Shown here piece by piece: positions 9,407 to 17,839 of a stretch of DNA of 64,000 bases. The stretch comes from Saccharothrix coeruleofusca (lineage in GTDB: Bacteria > Actinomycetota > Actinomycetes > Mycobacteriales > Pseudonocardiaceae): positions 12,512 through 76,511 of the forward strand of contig NZ_BMRG01000016.1 in the NCBI RefSeq assembly GCF_014648515.1, read 5' to 3'. The stretch's first letter is position 1, and the number at the start of each line of letters is the position of its first letter. Both the position numbers and the translations under genes were made by a program. The notes beneath the pieces were generated by a model. That model had not been told where the DNA came from. It was given only the letters and a program-made list of their open reading frames with translations, and searched no databases.

Positions 9407-10189
9407 TCAGTCGAACTGCTCCAGCACGCGCGTGTCGTTGATCAGCAGCTCGCGGATGTCGGTCAGGCCGTAGTCGAGTCTGAGCAGCCGCTCCAGGGAG
9501 CAGCCGAAGCTCAGCGCGGTGGTCCGACCGGGCGGGTAACCGCAGGCGGTGAGCACCTCGTCGCGCAGCACTCCCCCGGCACCGATCTCCACCCGGCCGC
9601 GCTGCCTGCACTCGGGGCAGCCGTCCTCGCACACCGGGCACTCGATGTCCAGGGCGAACCCCGGCGCTGTGAAGGGGTAGTCGCTGCGCTTGAGCCACCA
9701 CCGGTGACCCGCGCCGAACAAGCCGGTCACCAACCGGTCGAACAGCCCCGCGAGGTCGGGCAGGCCCAGCCCCGGCTGCACGACCACGCCCTCGGCCTGG
9801 GTGAACTGGGAGTTGGAGTACGCCGACCCGGTCTCATTGCGGAAGCAGCTGCCCACCAGCAGGGCGCGCAGCGGGCCGGGCGCCGCGCGGCGCAGCAGCG
9901 CGGGCACGCCCGCCGAGCTGTGCGTGGTGAGCACCACCCCGTCCGCGGGGCTGAAGGTCAGCCGCGTGCGGGTGGGGTGGTCGGCCGGGTAGCCCAGCAC
10001 GTCGAAGTTGTCCGCCGCGGTGGCCAGCAGCGGCAGGTCGACGACCTCGAAGCCCAGCGGTGTGAACGCTTCCGCGATGCGGTCGGCCAGCGATACCACG
10101 GGGTGCACCCGCCCCACTCGGGGTCCGGCCGGGGGGAGCCCCGGATCGCGCAGCCGGGTGGCGACGGGTGCACCTGTCCGCAGGCTCAT
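9407..10189 (-). CDS. PheS-like protein lacking the N-terminal coiled-coil, with a changed Phe pocket
   Basis: Resembles the catalytic alpha subunit of phenylalanyl-tRNA synthetase but has 260 residues rather than about 330-350. The N-terminal tRNA-contacting coiled coil is absent, and similarity begins at the HPVVSLADRIAEAF segment. Class II features remain: THSS, motif 2 Arg in SCFRNETG, FTQAEG, YPFTAPG and motif 3 Arg in CSLERLLRL. The C terminus aligns without gaps to E. coli PheS from memory (DYGLTDIRELLINDTRVLEQF). In this alignment Ser227 falls on Ala294 of E. coli PheS, the residue known to set amino-acid specificity. A cysteine-rich insert (CPVCEDGCPECRQRG) suggests a metal site. ATG 10189 overlaps the methyltransferase stop (TGATG). 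Confidence 0.87.
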   Translation of the reverse strand: MSLRTGAPVATRLRDPGLPPAGPRVGRVHPVVSLADRIAEAFTPLGFEVVDLPLLATAADNFDVLGYPADHPTRTRLTFSPADGVVLTTHSSAGVPALLRRAAPGPLRALLVGSCFRNETGSAYSNSQFTQAEGVVVQPGLGLPDLAGLFDRLVTGLFGAGHRWWLKRSDYPFTAPGFALDIECPVCEDGCPECRQRGRVEIGAGGVLRDEVLTACGYPPGRTTALSFGCSLERLLRLDYGLTDIRELLINDTRVLEQFD

Positions 10190-10920
10190 CAGGCCGGCTT
10201 CTCGTAGACGGCGATGTGGTTCTCCGACGACGCGTCGAACGGCACGTTCGCCCAGTCGCCCCAGCGCTCCCGCAGCCGCAGTCCGGCGATCCGCGCCATC
10301 AGGTCCATCTCGGACGGCCAGGTGTAGCGCAGGAACGCCGGGTACAGCTTGATCCCGTCCTCGCGGACCTCGATGTGGTTCTCGAGGATCTGCTGGGTGG
10401 CCCGGTCGAAGGTGTCCGCCTCGATCCGCACGTGGTCCAGTCCGACCTCGTAGACGTGCGCGCGGCCGCCGAACCGGAACCGGGTCGGGTCCGGCATGAA
10501 CGTCTCCACCACGAACAACCCGCCGGGCTCCAGGTGCGCGGCCACCGACTCGAAGCAGCGGATCTGATCCTCCTGCGTCTGCAAAGCGTACAGGGAGTTC
10601 AGCAGCAGGAGGATCAGCGAGTACTTGCGCTCGAGCTTGAAGTCGGCCATGTCGCCGATGGTGACCTCGATCGCCTCGCCGCCGGGCTTGGTGCGCATGA
10701 CCTCCACGATCTCCGGCGACGCGTCCAGGCCGTCCAGCGGCACACCGCGTGCCACGAGCGGGATCGCCACCCGTCCGGTGCCGATGCCGAGCTCCAGGCA
10801 CCGGCCGCTGCCCCGGCGCGCGCTGAGGAACTCCACCGCCGCGTCCGGGCGCGGCCAGCCGACCTCGTCGTAGACGTTCTTCCACCGCGGGCCGTAGGTC
10901 TCGGGGCTCCAGTCGACCAT
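10189..10920 (-). CDS. SAM-dependent class I methyltransferase
   Basis: A 243-residue methyltransferase with motif I CLELGIGTGRVAIPL, the acidic loop GLDASPEIVEVM, and the post-motif GDMADFKLERKYSLI. Substrate and target atom (N, O or C) cannot be told. It sits between the ATP-grasp ligase and the PheS-like gene and overlaps the latter by one base, so it is probably translated together with the PheRS-like pair. ATG 10920 was taken because similarity begins there and GAGAGG lies upstream; an upstream in-frame start at 10953 adds 11 unlikely residues. Confidence 0.85.
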   Translation of the reverse strand: MVDWSPETYGPRWKNVYDEVGWPRPDAAVEFLSARRGSGRCLELGIGTGRVAIPLVARGVPLDGLDASPEIVEVMRTKPGGEAIEVTIGDMADFKLERKYSLILLLLNSLYALQTQEDQIRCFESVAAHLEPGGLFVVETFMPDPTRFRFGGRAHVYEVGLDHVRIEADTFDRATQQILENHIEVREDGIKLYPAFLRYTWPSEMDLMARIAGLRLRERWGDWANVPFDASSENHIAVYEKPA

Positions 10921-10959
10921 GCGTCTCTGCCTCTCTGTGTGTGCGGTCCTCAAGCGCGT

Positions 10960-12204
10960 TCAGACCAGGGGACCGAGGACTTCCAGTTCGTGGGTGGCCA
11001 GCGCCAGCCGGTCGGCGACCTCGTCGGCGTCGGGTCCGGTAGCCATCACGTAGCCGACGCGCCCGTACAGGTCCTCCGGCGGCGGTGCGACGATGTCGCC
11101 GCGCGGGCGCAGCTCGCCGACCTCGTAGACCCACGGCCGCGACCGCAGTTCCGGTGCTGGGGCCAGGCCGTCGAACCGTTGCCGCCCCCGCGGGTAGAGG
11201 AAGCGGCAACCGGCCGCGTGGTCCCGGACCTCCCGCCGCTCCGGCTCGCGGCCCAGCGCGGCGGCGGCGAGCAGGCCGCCCATCCGCACGCCGCGGGCCA
11301 CCTCCACGATCAGCGACGAGATGTCCCCCGGCGGACGGCCGTTGAGCTCGATCACGCGCGGACCCCGGGAGCTGAGCTTGATCTCGACGTGCGCCACGGT
11401 CCGGTCCATCCCGGCGGCGAGCACGGCCCGGCGGGCCAGCTCGAACCCGTCGGTGGTGGCGGGCTCGGTGAGCGCGCCGTTGCCCGCGATGTACCCGATC
11501 TGGATGGGGTGCTGGTCGTACCCCATCACGTAGCGGTACCAGGACACGGGCGTGGCCACGCCGTCGACCACCCAGAAGTCCACGGCGAACTCCTCGCCGT
11601 CGATGTACTCCTCGATGAGGGTGCCTTCGCTGGCCATGCCCTTCTTGTCGATGTGCACCGATGCCAGGAACGCGGCGTCGAAGTCCGCCGGGTCGTCCAC
11701 CCGGCACACCCCGGCACTGCCGGACAGCCCGCGCGGCTTGACCACCAGCGGGAAGCCGATCTGCGCGGCGGCGGCCCGCGCCGCGTCCAGGTCGTGCACC
11801 AGCACCGACCGCGTCGGCGACAGCCCGGTGGCCGCCAGCATCTGCCGCTGCCGGTGCTTGTCGCGAGCCAGCTCGGCCGCGGCCACCGGCAGTCCGGGCA
11901 GGCTCAGCGCCTCGGCGAGCCGAGCGGCCAGCAGCACCGAGCCCTCGGTGTGCGTGCACACCGCGTCGATCCGGTTGCGCCCGGCCAGCACCTTGGCCAG
12001 CCGCAGCGCGTCCCCCTCGTCGTTGGGGTCGAACACCTCGTGGTCGCGCACCCAGCGGTGCTGCCAGGTCAGCGGCGCCGAGTCGAGCAGCACCAGGTCC
12101 GCCTCGGTGGCGAGCTGGTTGAACATCGGCTCGTTGCTGAGCTGGTAACCCGACCCGACGACGAGCAGGGTCTCCCGCCGTCGCGTCCCGCCTTGACCGG
12201 ACAT
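10960..12204 (-). CDS. ATP-grasp carboxylate-amine ligase
   Basis: Likely joins a carboxylate to an amine through an acyl phosphate, like the L-amino-acid ligases. The 414-residue protein has an N-terminal Rossmann-like preATP-grasp region (LLVVGSGYQLSNEPMFNQL), then the nucleotide-binding segments GFPLVVKPRGLSGSAGV and LIEEYIDGEEFAVDFWV. The metal-binding loop HVEIKLSSRGPRVIELNGR follows. ATG 12204 has GAGGAG ten bases upstream; GTG 12210, overlapping the transporter stop as GTGA, is an alternative. In this cluster it could add an amino acid or amine off the assembly line, which matters because no thioesterase was found. Substrates unknown. Confidence 0.87.
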   Translation of the reverse strand: MSGQGGTRRRETLLVVGSGYQLSNEPMFNQLATEADLVLLDSAPLTWQHRWVRDHEVFDPNDEGDALRLAKVLAGRNRIDAVCTHTEGSVLLAARLAEALSLPGLPVAAAELARDKHRQRQMLAATGLSPTRSVLVHDLDAARAAAAQIGFPLVVKPRGLSGSAGVCRVDDPADFDAAFLASVHIDKKGMASEGTLIEEYIDGEEFAVDFWVVDGVATPVSWYRYVMGYDQHPIQIGYIAGNGALTEPATTDGFELARRAVLAAGMDRTVAHVEIKLSSRGPRVIELNGRPPGDISSLIVEVARGVRMGGLLAAAALGREPERREVRDHAAGCRFLYPRGRQRFDGLAPAPELRSRPWVYEVGELRPRGDIVAPPPEDLYGRVGYVMATGPDADEVADRLALATHELEVLGPLV

Positions 12205-12206
12205 CG

Positions 12207-13484
12207 TCACACCACTCCTCTCGCCGACCGCTGACCGGCCGCATTCGTCTCGCTCTGTCTGTTGTCGCGACGCTGTCCCGCCGCGATCACCGCGATCGCG
12301 ACACCGCCGACCACGTAGCCGGCCAGTTGCAGGCCGAGGTAACCGCCGAAGCCCAGCGCGGTGAACAGCGGCAGGCACAGCGCCGGGGCCGCCAGGTTGC
12401 CCATTCCGTAGACCAGCGAGGTGGACGACGAGTAGACCGCGACCCGATGGGGTGGCGCGTTGGCCACCACCACCGGTTGCAGGCTCGGTGCGATCAGGCA
12501 CTGACCGATGGCGAACACCAGCGAGTACCCGGCCGCCAGCAGCAGCCGCGCCCAGCCCGCGGACACCACGCCCGCTCCAGCCAGCAGCACCAGGCTCGCG
12601 CACCAGCAGATGATCGCCGCGCGCAGCGCCGGTATGTACCCGATCCGCTCCACCGCGCGAACCACCAGTCCCTGCAAGGCGATCACCGAAATCGAGTTGA
12701 CCGCCAGCACGACGCTGATGCCCGAGACCGTCAGCTGTGCGCTGTCGCGCAGCACGATCGGCAGCACGGACTCGACCTGGCCGAGCCCGAAGACCACGAG
12801 CATCCCTTGGAGCAGCAGGACCCAGAGGAACACGCGGTCGGTGAACGGCGCGACGACTTCGGCCAGCGACGCCCCCGTCGTCTCGCCGGGTGTCCCGACG
12901 CGGTCCCGTCGGCGGGCCCGCGCGATCCCGATCAGCACCAGGCCGTAGCCCAGGTACGTCAACCCGTTGACCGCGAAGCTCAACTGGTAGCCCGTGGTGC
13001 CCAGTGAACTGGCCAACGCGCCGCCCGCGATCGACCCCGCGCCGACCGCGCCCGCGCTGACCCGGTACTTGGCGGCCAGCACGCGCCCGAGGTTGTCCGC
13101 CCCGAACACCGACAGCAGCATCGGTGTCTGCACGGCGTAGAAGATCCCAGTGCCCGCGCCCGACAGCAGCGCCGCGAGCAGGTTCAGGTCGGCGGGTTGC
13201 CTGGCCACCAGGAAGAAGGGTCCGACGGCCTGGCAGGCGGTGGCCAACACCGCGATCCGCCCCGGCCCGACCCGGTCGCACAACGCGCCCGCGACCGGAT
13301 TGACCACCAGGCCCGCCACGGCGAACAGCATGAAGTACAGCGATACGCCGAACACCGACAGGCCCATCTGCTCGCGCAGGTAGACCGCGGTGAGCGGGAA
13401 CACCAGGCCGGTGCCCGCCGTGGTGAGCGCCCAGCCTGCGAGGTAGCGCCTGCCGAACGGCAACCGCGTGACCCTTGTGCTCAT
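12207..13484 (-). CDS. MFS transporter, probable product exporter
   Basis: A 425-residue major facilitator protein with about 12 hydrophobic segments. It carries the loop 2-3 type motif NPVAGALCDRVGPGRIAVL and a long charged central loop (RARRRDRVGTPGETTG) between the two six-helix halves. ATG 13484 overlaps the stop of the upstream dehydrogenase gene by four bases (ATGA). It most likely exports the product or an intermediate and gives self-protection. A second, different MFS gene precedes the megasynthase at 38.3 kb. Confidence 0.88.
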   Translation of the reverse strand: MSTRVTRLPFGRRYLAGWALTTAGTGLVFPLTAVYLREQMGLSVFGVSLYFMLFAVAGLVVNPVAGALCDRVGPGRIAVLATACQAVGPFFLVARQPADLNLLAALLSGAGTGIFYAVQTPMLLSVFGADNLGRVLAAKYRVSAGAVGAGSIAGGALASSLGTTGYQLSFAVNGLTYLGYGLVLIGIARARRRDRVGTPGETTGASLAEVVAPFTDRVFLWVLLLQGMLVVFGLGQVESVLPIVLRDSAQLTVSGISVVLAVNSISVIALQGLVVRAVERIGYIPALRAAIICWCASLVLLAGAGVVSAGWARLLLAAGYSLVFAIGQCLIAPSLQPVVVANAPPHRVAVYSSSTSLVYGMGNLAAPALCLPLFTALGFGGYLGLQLAGYVVGGVAIAVIAAGQRRDNRQSETNAAGQRSARGVV

Positions 13485-14800
13485 CGGTTCCGTCGTCCCA
13501 CTCCGGTCACGGTCAGCCCGTGGCCACGCAACTGGTTCTCGTCGAGCAGGTTGCGGGCGTCGATCACGATGTCGCCCGCCATCAGGTGCGCCAGCAGCGC
13601 CCAGTCCAGCTCGCGGAACTCCGGCCACTCGGTCAGCAGCACGACGGCCGCGGCGCCCTTCACCGCCAGGCCGGGGTCGTCCACCACATTCCAGTCCTCC
13701 GCCAGGCCGGGAGCACCCGGCCGCACCGTCGGGTCGTACAGGCTCAGCTCGGCGCCCTCGTCGCGCAGGATCTCGGCCACCGCCAGGGCGGGCGAGTCCC
13801 GCAAGTCCGCGGTGCCCGCCTTGAACGTCAGGCCGAACACGCCGATGCGGGCGCCGCGGACCGAACCGCCGAGGCTGGCCCGCACCTTGTCGGCTACGCG
13901 TTGGTGCTGGCGGGTGTTGATCTCCAGCGCGCCCTCGATCAGCGGCAGCGCCACCCCCTGCTCGCGGCCGAAGGTGAGCAGCGCCCAGGTGTCCTTCGGC
14001 AGGCACGGACCGCCCCAGCCGGGGCCGGGTTCCAGGTGCGAACGGCCGATCCGGGCGTCGTAGCCCAGTCCGGCGGTGACACTCACGATGTCCGCGCCGA
14101 CTGACTCGCACAGCTCGGCGAGCATGTTCACGTAGGACAGCTTGGTGGCCAGGAACCCGTTGGCGGCGTACTTGATCATCTCGGCGCTGGCGTTGTCGGT
14201 CAGCACGACGGGCGCGTCGGTGGTCCGGTACAGCCCTGCGACCACCTCGGCCGCGGCCGGGTCGTCCGCACCGATGACGACCCGGTCCGGCTCGCGGAAA
14301 CCGGCGATGGCGCTGCCCTCCCGGAGGAACTCCGGGTTGGACACCACGGCGACGTCCGGGCGCGCGATCAGCCCGCGCACCCGCGCCGCGGTGCCCACCG
14401 GCACCGTCGACTTGAGCACCAGCACCGCGCCCCGCGGCAGCAGCCGTTCCAAGTCCGCCGCCACACCGTCCACGACGGACATGTTCGCCGCGCCACCGTC
14501 GCCCATCGGCGTCGGAACGCAGATGAAGACGACCTCCGCGGGCACCTGGCCGGTGACGGCGGCCGCCAGGTCCGTGGTGAACCTCAGCCGCCCGGTGCGC
14601 AGGCCGGTGGCGACCAGGTCGGGCAGGCCCGGTTCGAGGATGCCGACCTGGCCGCTGCGCAGCCGGTCGACCTTGGCCGCGTCCACGTCGACGCAGGTCA
14701 CCTGGTGCCCTTCGGCGGCCAGGCAGGCGGCCGTGGTCAGGCCGACGTAGCCCGCGCCGACGACGGCGACGGCCCTCGGGTGTGAGTTCGGCTGTGACAT
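13481..14800 (-). CDS. UDP-glucose 6-dehydrogenase family protein
   Basis: NAD-dependent enzyme expected to oxidise UDP-glucose to UDP-glucuronate. The 439-residue protein has GAGYVGLTTAACLA at the N terminus, the FICVPTPMGDGG loop, the NPEFLREGSAI segment and the catalytic cysteine in GPGWGGPCLPKDT. The C-terminal UDP-binding domain includes GLTFKAGTADLRDSP. Length and motifs are complete. Its presence, with a GT-B-like protein at 28.1 kb, suggests a sugar acid or a sugar-nucleotide-derived part of the product. The oxidised sugar could differ from glucose. Confidence 0.9.
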   Translation of the reverse strand: MSQPNSHPRAVAVVGAGYVGLTTAACLAAEGHQVTCVDVDAAKVDRLRSGQVGILEPGLPDLVATGLRTGRLRFTTDLAAAVTGQVPAEVVFICVPTPMGDGGAANMSVVDGVAADLERLLPRGAVLVLKSTVPVGTAARVRGLIARPDVAVVSNPEFLREGSAIAGFREPDRVVIGADDPAAAEVVAGLYRTTDAPVVLTDNASAEMIKYAANGFLATKLSYVNMLAELCESVGADIVSVTAGLGYDARIGRSHLEPGPGWGGPCLPKDTWALLTFGREQGVALPLIEGALEINTRQHQRVADKVRASLGGSVRGARIGVFGLTFKAGTADLRDSPALAVAEILRDEGAELSLYDPTVRPGAPGLAEDWNVVDDPGLAVKGAAAVVLLTEWPEFRELDWALLAHLMAGDIVIDARNLLDENQLRGHGLTVTGVGRRNR

Positions 14801-14810
14801 GGCGGTCCTC

Positions 14811-15398
14811 TCATCCCACGCTGTTCACGGCGACAGCCGGGGCCAGCAGCGACTCCACCGCGTCCAGCGCCTCCTCCGCGGAGCCCACGACGTGGAAGAG
14901 GTCGTGCCGCCGGGCGAAACCGCGGCCGAGCAGGTCGCGGACGAGGTCGCGCAGGGTGGCCCAGTCGTTGGCGACGTCGACCAGCACCAGCGGCCCCACG
15001 TCGAGGCCGAGCGCGGTCATCGAGACCACTTCCAGCACCTCGTCCAGAGTCCCGTAGCCGCCGGGCAGGGCGATGAACGCGTCCGCGCGCTCGATCATGA
15101 TCCGCTTGCGGTCCAGCAGGTCATCGGTGAGCACGACCGTCTGCGGCGGCAGGTGGTGGCCTGCCTCCCTGGAGCGCAGGAAGTGCGGGATCACGCCGAG
15201 GATCTCCCCGCCGCGGTCGGCCGCGCCGCGCGCCACCGCGCCCATCAGCCCGACTCCGCCCGCGCCGTACACCAGCTGGTGGCGCCGGTCGGCGAGCAGC
15301 TGGCCCAGCTCGGTGGCGACCTGCTGGTAGCGGGGCGAGTTGCCGGTCGAGAAGCCGCAGAAGACGCAGAGCGCGTACCTGGGGCTAGAGGTATCCAT
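14811..15398 (-). CDS. LOG-family nucleoside 5'-monophosphate phosphoribohydrolase
   Basis: LOG-type enzymes split a nucleotide into free base and ribose 5-phosphate. The 195-residue protein carries LVYGAGGVGLMGAVA, the RKRIMIERADAFIALPGG segment and the family signature PGGYGTLDEVLEV. The start ATG 15398 lies inside the SDR gene (14-base overlap), which indicates co-translation, and the stop is ten bases before the UDP-glucose dehydrogenase gene. LOG relatives in purine-type nucleoside antibiotic pathways release the base from a nucleotide, so a nucleobase-containing product is possible. That link is recalled from the literature and not shown by the sequence. Confidence 0.85.
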   Translation of the reverse strand: MDTSSPRYALCVFCGFSTGNSPRYQQVATELGQLLADRRHQLVYGAGGVGLMGAVARGAADRGGEILGVIPHFLRSREAGHHLPPQTVVLTDDLLDRKRIMIERADAFIALPGGYGTLDEVLEVVSMTALGLDVGPLVLVDVANDWATLRDLVRDLLGRGFARRHDLFHVVGSAEEALDAVESLLAPAVAVNSVG

Positions 15399-16140
15399 AG
15401 CTGAGCCACCCTCCGTCCACCACGATGGTCTGGCCGTTGACGTAGTCCGCGTCCGCGGAGGCCAGGAACAGCACCGGTCCGGTGATGTCGGCGGGCGCCC
15501 CGCGCCTGCCCGCCGGGATGCGCGCGACGATGTCGTCCTCCGCCAACGCGGCCGGGTGCGGGGTCTCGATCCGGATCATCCCCGGGGCCACGCCGTTGAC
15601 GTTGACCCCGGCTGCCGCCCACTCCACGCCCAGCACCCTGGTCAGCTGGACCACCCCGGCTTTGCTCGCGGCGTACGCGGCGCGCTCGGGGAACGCGGTG
15701 AACGACAGCAGCGAGCCGAAGTTCACGATCTTCCCCGCGCCCGCGGCGAGCATGTGCCTGCCGAAGACCTGGCAGCACCGCAGCGTGCCCGCGACGTTCG
15801 TCGTCAGCAGTTCGTTCACCTGGTCGGCCGGGAAATCCGCGGACGGGCCCATGGTGAACACGCCTGCGGCGTTGACCAGGACGTCGACCCCGCCGAACGC
15901 CTCGGTCACCTGCCGATCCGCGGCGGCCACCTGCTCGGCGTCGCCGACGTCGCAGCTCACCGCGACGTAACGACCGCCCAACGGCGCCATCTCCGCGGCC
16001 ACGGCGTCGACTTGCTCCTTGGTCCTCGCCAGCACGGCGACGTCCGCGCCCTCGGCGGCGAAGGCGAGGGCGACCGCTCGGCCGATCCCGCGCCCGCCGC
16101 CGGTGACCACCACCCGCCTGCCCGCGAACCTGCCTGCCAT
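15385..16140 (-). CDS. Short-chain dehydrogenase/reductase
   Basis: Classical SDR of 251 residues, probably an NADP-linked ketoreductase or alcohol dehydrogenase. It has the cofactor motif VVTGGGRGIGRAVAL, NAAG at VLVNAAGVF, the catalytic Ser in FGSLLSF, the YAASK catalytic pair and a C-terminal NGQTIVVDGGW. ATG 16140 overlaps the upstream methyltransferase stop (TGATG), and GTG 16143 directly precedes it. In context it could act on a sugar or on an ACP-bound precursor. Substrate not known. Confidence 0.88.
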   Translation of the reverse strand: MAGRFAGRRVVVTGGGRGIGRAVALAFAAEGADVAVLARTKEQVDAVAAEMAPLGGRYVAVSCDVGDAEQVAAADRQVTEAFGGVDVLVNAAGVFTMGPSADFPADQVNELLTTNVAGTLRCCQVFGRHMLAAGAGKIVNFGSLLSFTAFPERAAYAASKAGVVQLTRVLGVEWAAAGVNVNGVAPGMIRIETPHPAALAEDDIVARIPAGRRGAPADITGPVLFLASADADYVNGQTIVVDGGWLSYGYL

Positions 16141-16763
16141 CACCGCGCCCGGAACTGGCCGATCCAGTGCACCTGGTTCGGCTTGGTCGCGGTCGGCAGG
16201 TTGCGGTACAGCCGCAGTTCGACGCACTCGAACCGGTTGGAGTCGAACGTGGCGAGGATCTCCGCGCTGGTGACCCGGCGCGGGCCGGTGCCCTCCACCA
16301 TGTGGTCGGAGAACGAGTTCAGCACGAACAACCCGCCGGGCCGCAGCAGCCGGTGCACCTCGGCGGCGTAGACGGGCCGGGCCTCGTCGCGCATGTTGTG
16401 GAACACGAAGGAGTCCGTGACGACGTCAGCCTGGTGCGAGGGCAGCGGCACATCCAGCGCGTCGCCCTGGATGAACCGCGCGGACACGCCTGCCAGATCT
16501 GCCCAGGCCCTGGCCCGCTCCACGGCTTGCTCGGACAGGTCCACGCCGGTGACGTCCATGCCCTGGGCGGCCAGGAAGACGGCGTCGACGCCGGGGCCCG
16601 AGCCCAGGTCGACCACCCGGTCACCGCGCCGGATCACGCCGTCGATGACCAGCTTGATCAGCTCGATGCCGGGTGACGCGGTGAACCAGGACAGCTCGGC
16701 CAGCGGGCTGTCGGCGTACACGGTCGCGAACTTGTCCACCCAGCTGTCGGTAAACGCCTTCAC
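16140..16763 (-). CDS. SAM-dependent methyltransferase, candidate methoxymalonyl-ACP O-methyltransferase
   Basis: A 207-residue class I methyltransferase with motif I RVVDLGSGPGVDAVFLA, the acidic residue in TGVDLSEQAVERA and GDALDVPLP. It directly follows the FkbH-like gene (GTGA overlap), where methoxymalonyl-ACP clusters carry their O-methyltransferase. It therefore may methylate the C2 hydroxyl of hydroxymalonyl-ACP. It looks like a Methyltransf_11/25-type protein rather than the FkbG type, so the role is inferred from position. GTG 16763 was chosen for GGAGG just upstream. Confidence 0.82.
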   Translation of the reverse strand: MKAFTDSWVDKFATVYADSPLAELSWFTASPGIELIKLVIDGVIRRGDRVVDLGSGPGVDAVFLAAQGMDVTGVDLSEQAVERARAWADLAGVSARFIQGDALDVPLPSHQADVVTDSFVFHNMRDEARPVYAAEVHRLLRPGGLFVLNSFSDHMVEGTGPRRVTSAEILATFDSNRFECVELRLYRNLPTATKPNQVHWIGQFRAR

Positions 16764-17839
16764 CTGATCTCCTCCGATGCGTTGGCAGTGGTCAACAAGA
16801 GCTCTCCGAGGTCGGCGGGCACGTCCAGGTGCACGTAGTCCGGCACCTGGAGGTCCACCGAGCCGGGCAGTTCGAACACCACGAGGTCGTCCTGCGTCGC
16901 CACCGGGGTGAAGCCGAGGAACCGGTACGTCATCCGCATCTGGCGGTTGCGGTCGGTGGGCCGGAAGTGCGCGCGCACACCGGCGCCCCTGGCCCGTGCC
17001 AGGCCCACGACCACTCCGACGAACGCGGTGCCGATGTTGCGGCCCATCACCCGGCAGGACATCAGCAGCAGCCGGATGGTCCACATCGGACCACTGGTGG
17101 CCACCACGGCGAGCCCGATCGTGCCGTAGCCGCCGAACCGGTCCGTCAGCGTGGCCACCAGCACGCGGTGGCCGGGGTCCTCGGCCAGTTCGGCCAGCTC
17201 CCGCTCGCCGAACGTCAGACCGGTGGTGTTGAGCTGGTGCGTGCGCTGGGTCAGCTCGGCTGCCCTGGCCAGGTCCTGCGCGGTGGCGTCCCGCACGGTC
17301 AGCCGCATGCGCAGCGAGCGCAGGAACTCCTCGGCCGGGCCGGTGAAGTTCGCCTGCTCCACGCCGCGGCGCTGCTCGGCGAGGTAGAGCTGCCTGCGCT
17401 GGGCGGCCTCGGGCGTGACCGCGGCGGGCAGCACGTCACCACCTTCCAGCAACTCCGCGAACCGCGACGGGGACACGCACCGGACCTCGGGCAGCGCGCT
17501 GGCGACCTCGGCCCGCTCGAAGTCGGAGTCGTCGACGAACAGCAGGCTCGCGGTGGCGATGTTGAGTTGCTTGGCGATCAGCCGCAGCGACTCGGACTTG
17601 GCCTGCCAGCCCACCTGCGGGTGCAGGAAGTACTCGGCGAGGCCCTGCCTGGCCAGCTCGGCCAGCGTCGGCTCCGGATCGTTGCGGCTGGCCACGGACT
17701 GCAGCACGCCGCGCTGGTCCAGCAGCCGGACGAACTCGCGGTGCCGGTCGGGGACCACGACCCGGTCGCCCTCGACGAGGGTGCCCTCCCACAGGGTGTC
17801 GTCCAGGTCCCAGACCACGCACTTCACCGGCTCGCTCAC
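16760..17839 (-). CDS. fkbH-like: FkbH-like HAD-family glyceryl-ACP synthase
   Basis: FkbH proteins take 1,3-bisphosphoglycerate, dephosphorylate it and load the glyceryl unit on a discrete ACP, which starts methoxymalonyl-ACP formation. The 359-residue protein begins with the HAD nucleophile motif VVWDLDDTLWEGTL and contains LLFVDDSDFERAEVA. It ends in a GNAT-like domain (RPTDRNRQMRMTYRFLGF). Length agrees with FkbH. It lies among the ACP, FkbI-like and FkbK-like genes with four-base overlaps, which makes the call strong. Confidence 0.93.
   Translation of the reverse strand: MSEPVKCVVWDLDDTLWEGTLVEGDRVVVPDRHREFVRLLDQRGVLQSVASRNDPEPTLAELARQGLAEYFLHPQVGWQAKSESLRLIAKQLNIATASLLFVDDSDFERAEVASALPEVRCVSPSRFAELLEGGDVLPAAVTPEAAQRRQLYLAEQRRGVEQANFTGPAEEFLRSLRMRLTVRDATAQDLARAAELTQRTHQLNTTGLTFGERELAELAEDPGHRVLVATLTDRFGGYGTIGLAVVATSGPMWTIRLLLMSCRVMGRNIGTAFVGVVVGLARARGAGVRAHFRPTDRNRQMRMTYRFLGFTPVATQDDLVVFELPGSVDLQVPDYVHLDVPADLGELLLTTANASEEIR

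Noticed and set aside
7465-10189. Housekeeping phenylalanyl-tRNA synthetase genes
   Set aside because: Both proteins lack domains essential to normal tRNA binding, and they sit inside an overlapping biosynthetic gene row.
10960-13281. Very long minus-strand reading frames spanning several genes around 9.4-13.3 kb
   Set aside because: Only the parts with PheS and ATP-grasp motifs are coding; the rest are GC-driven shadows of genes in other frames.
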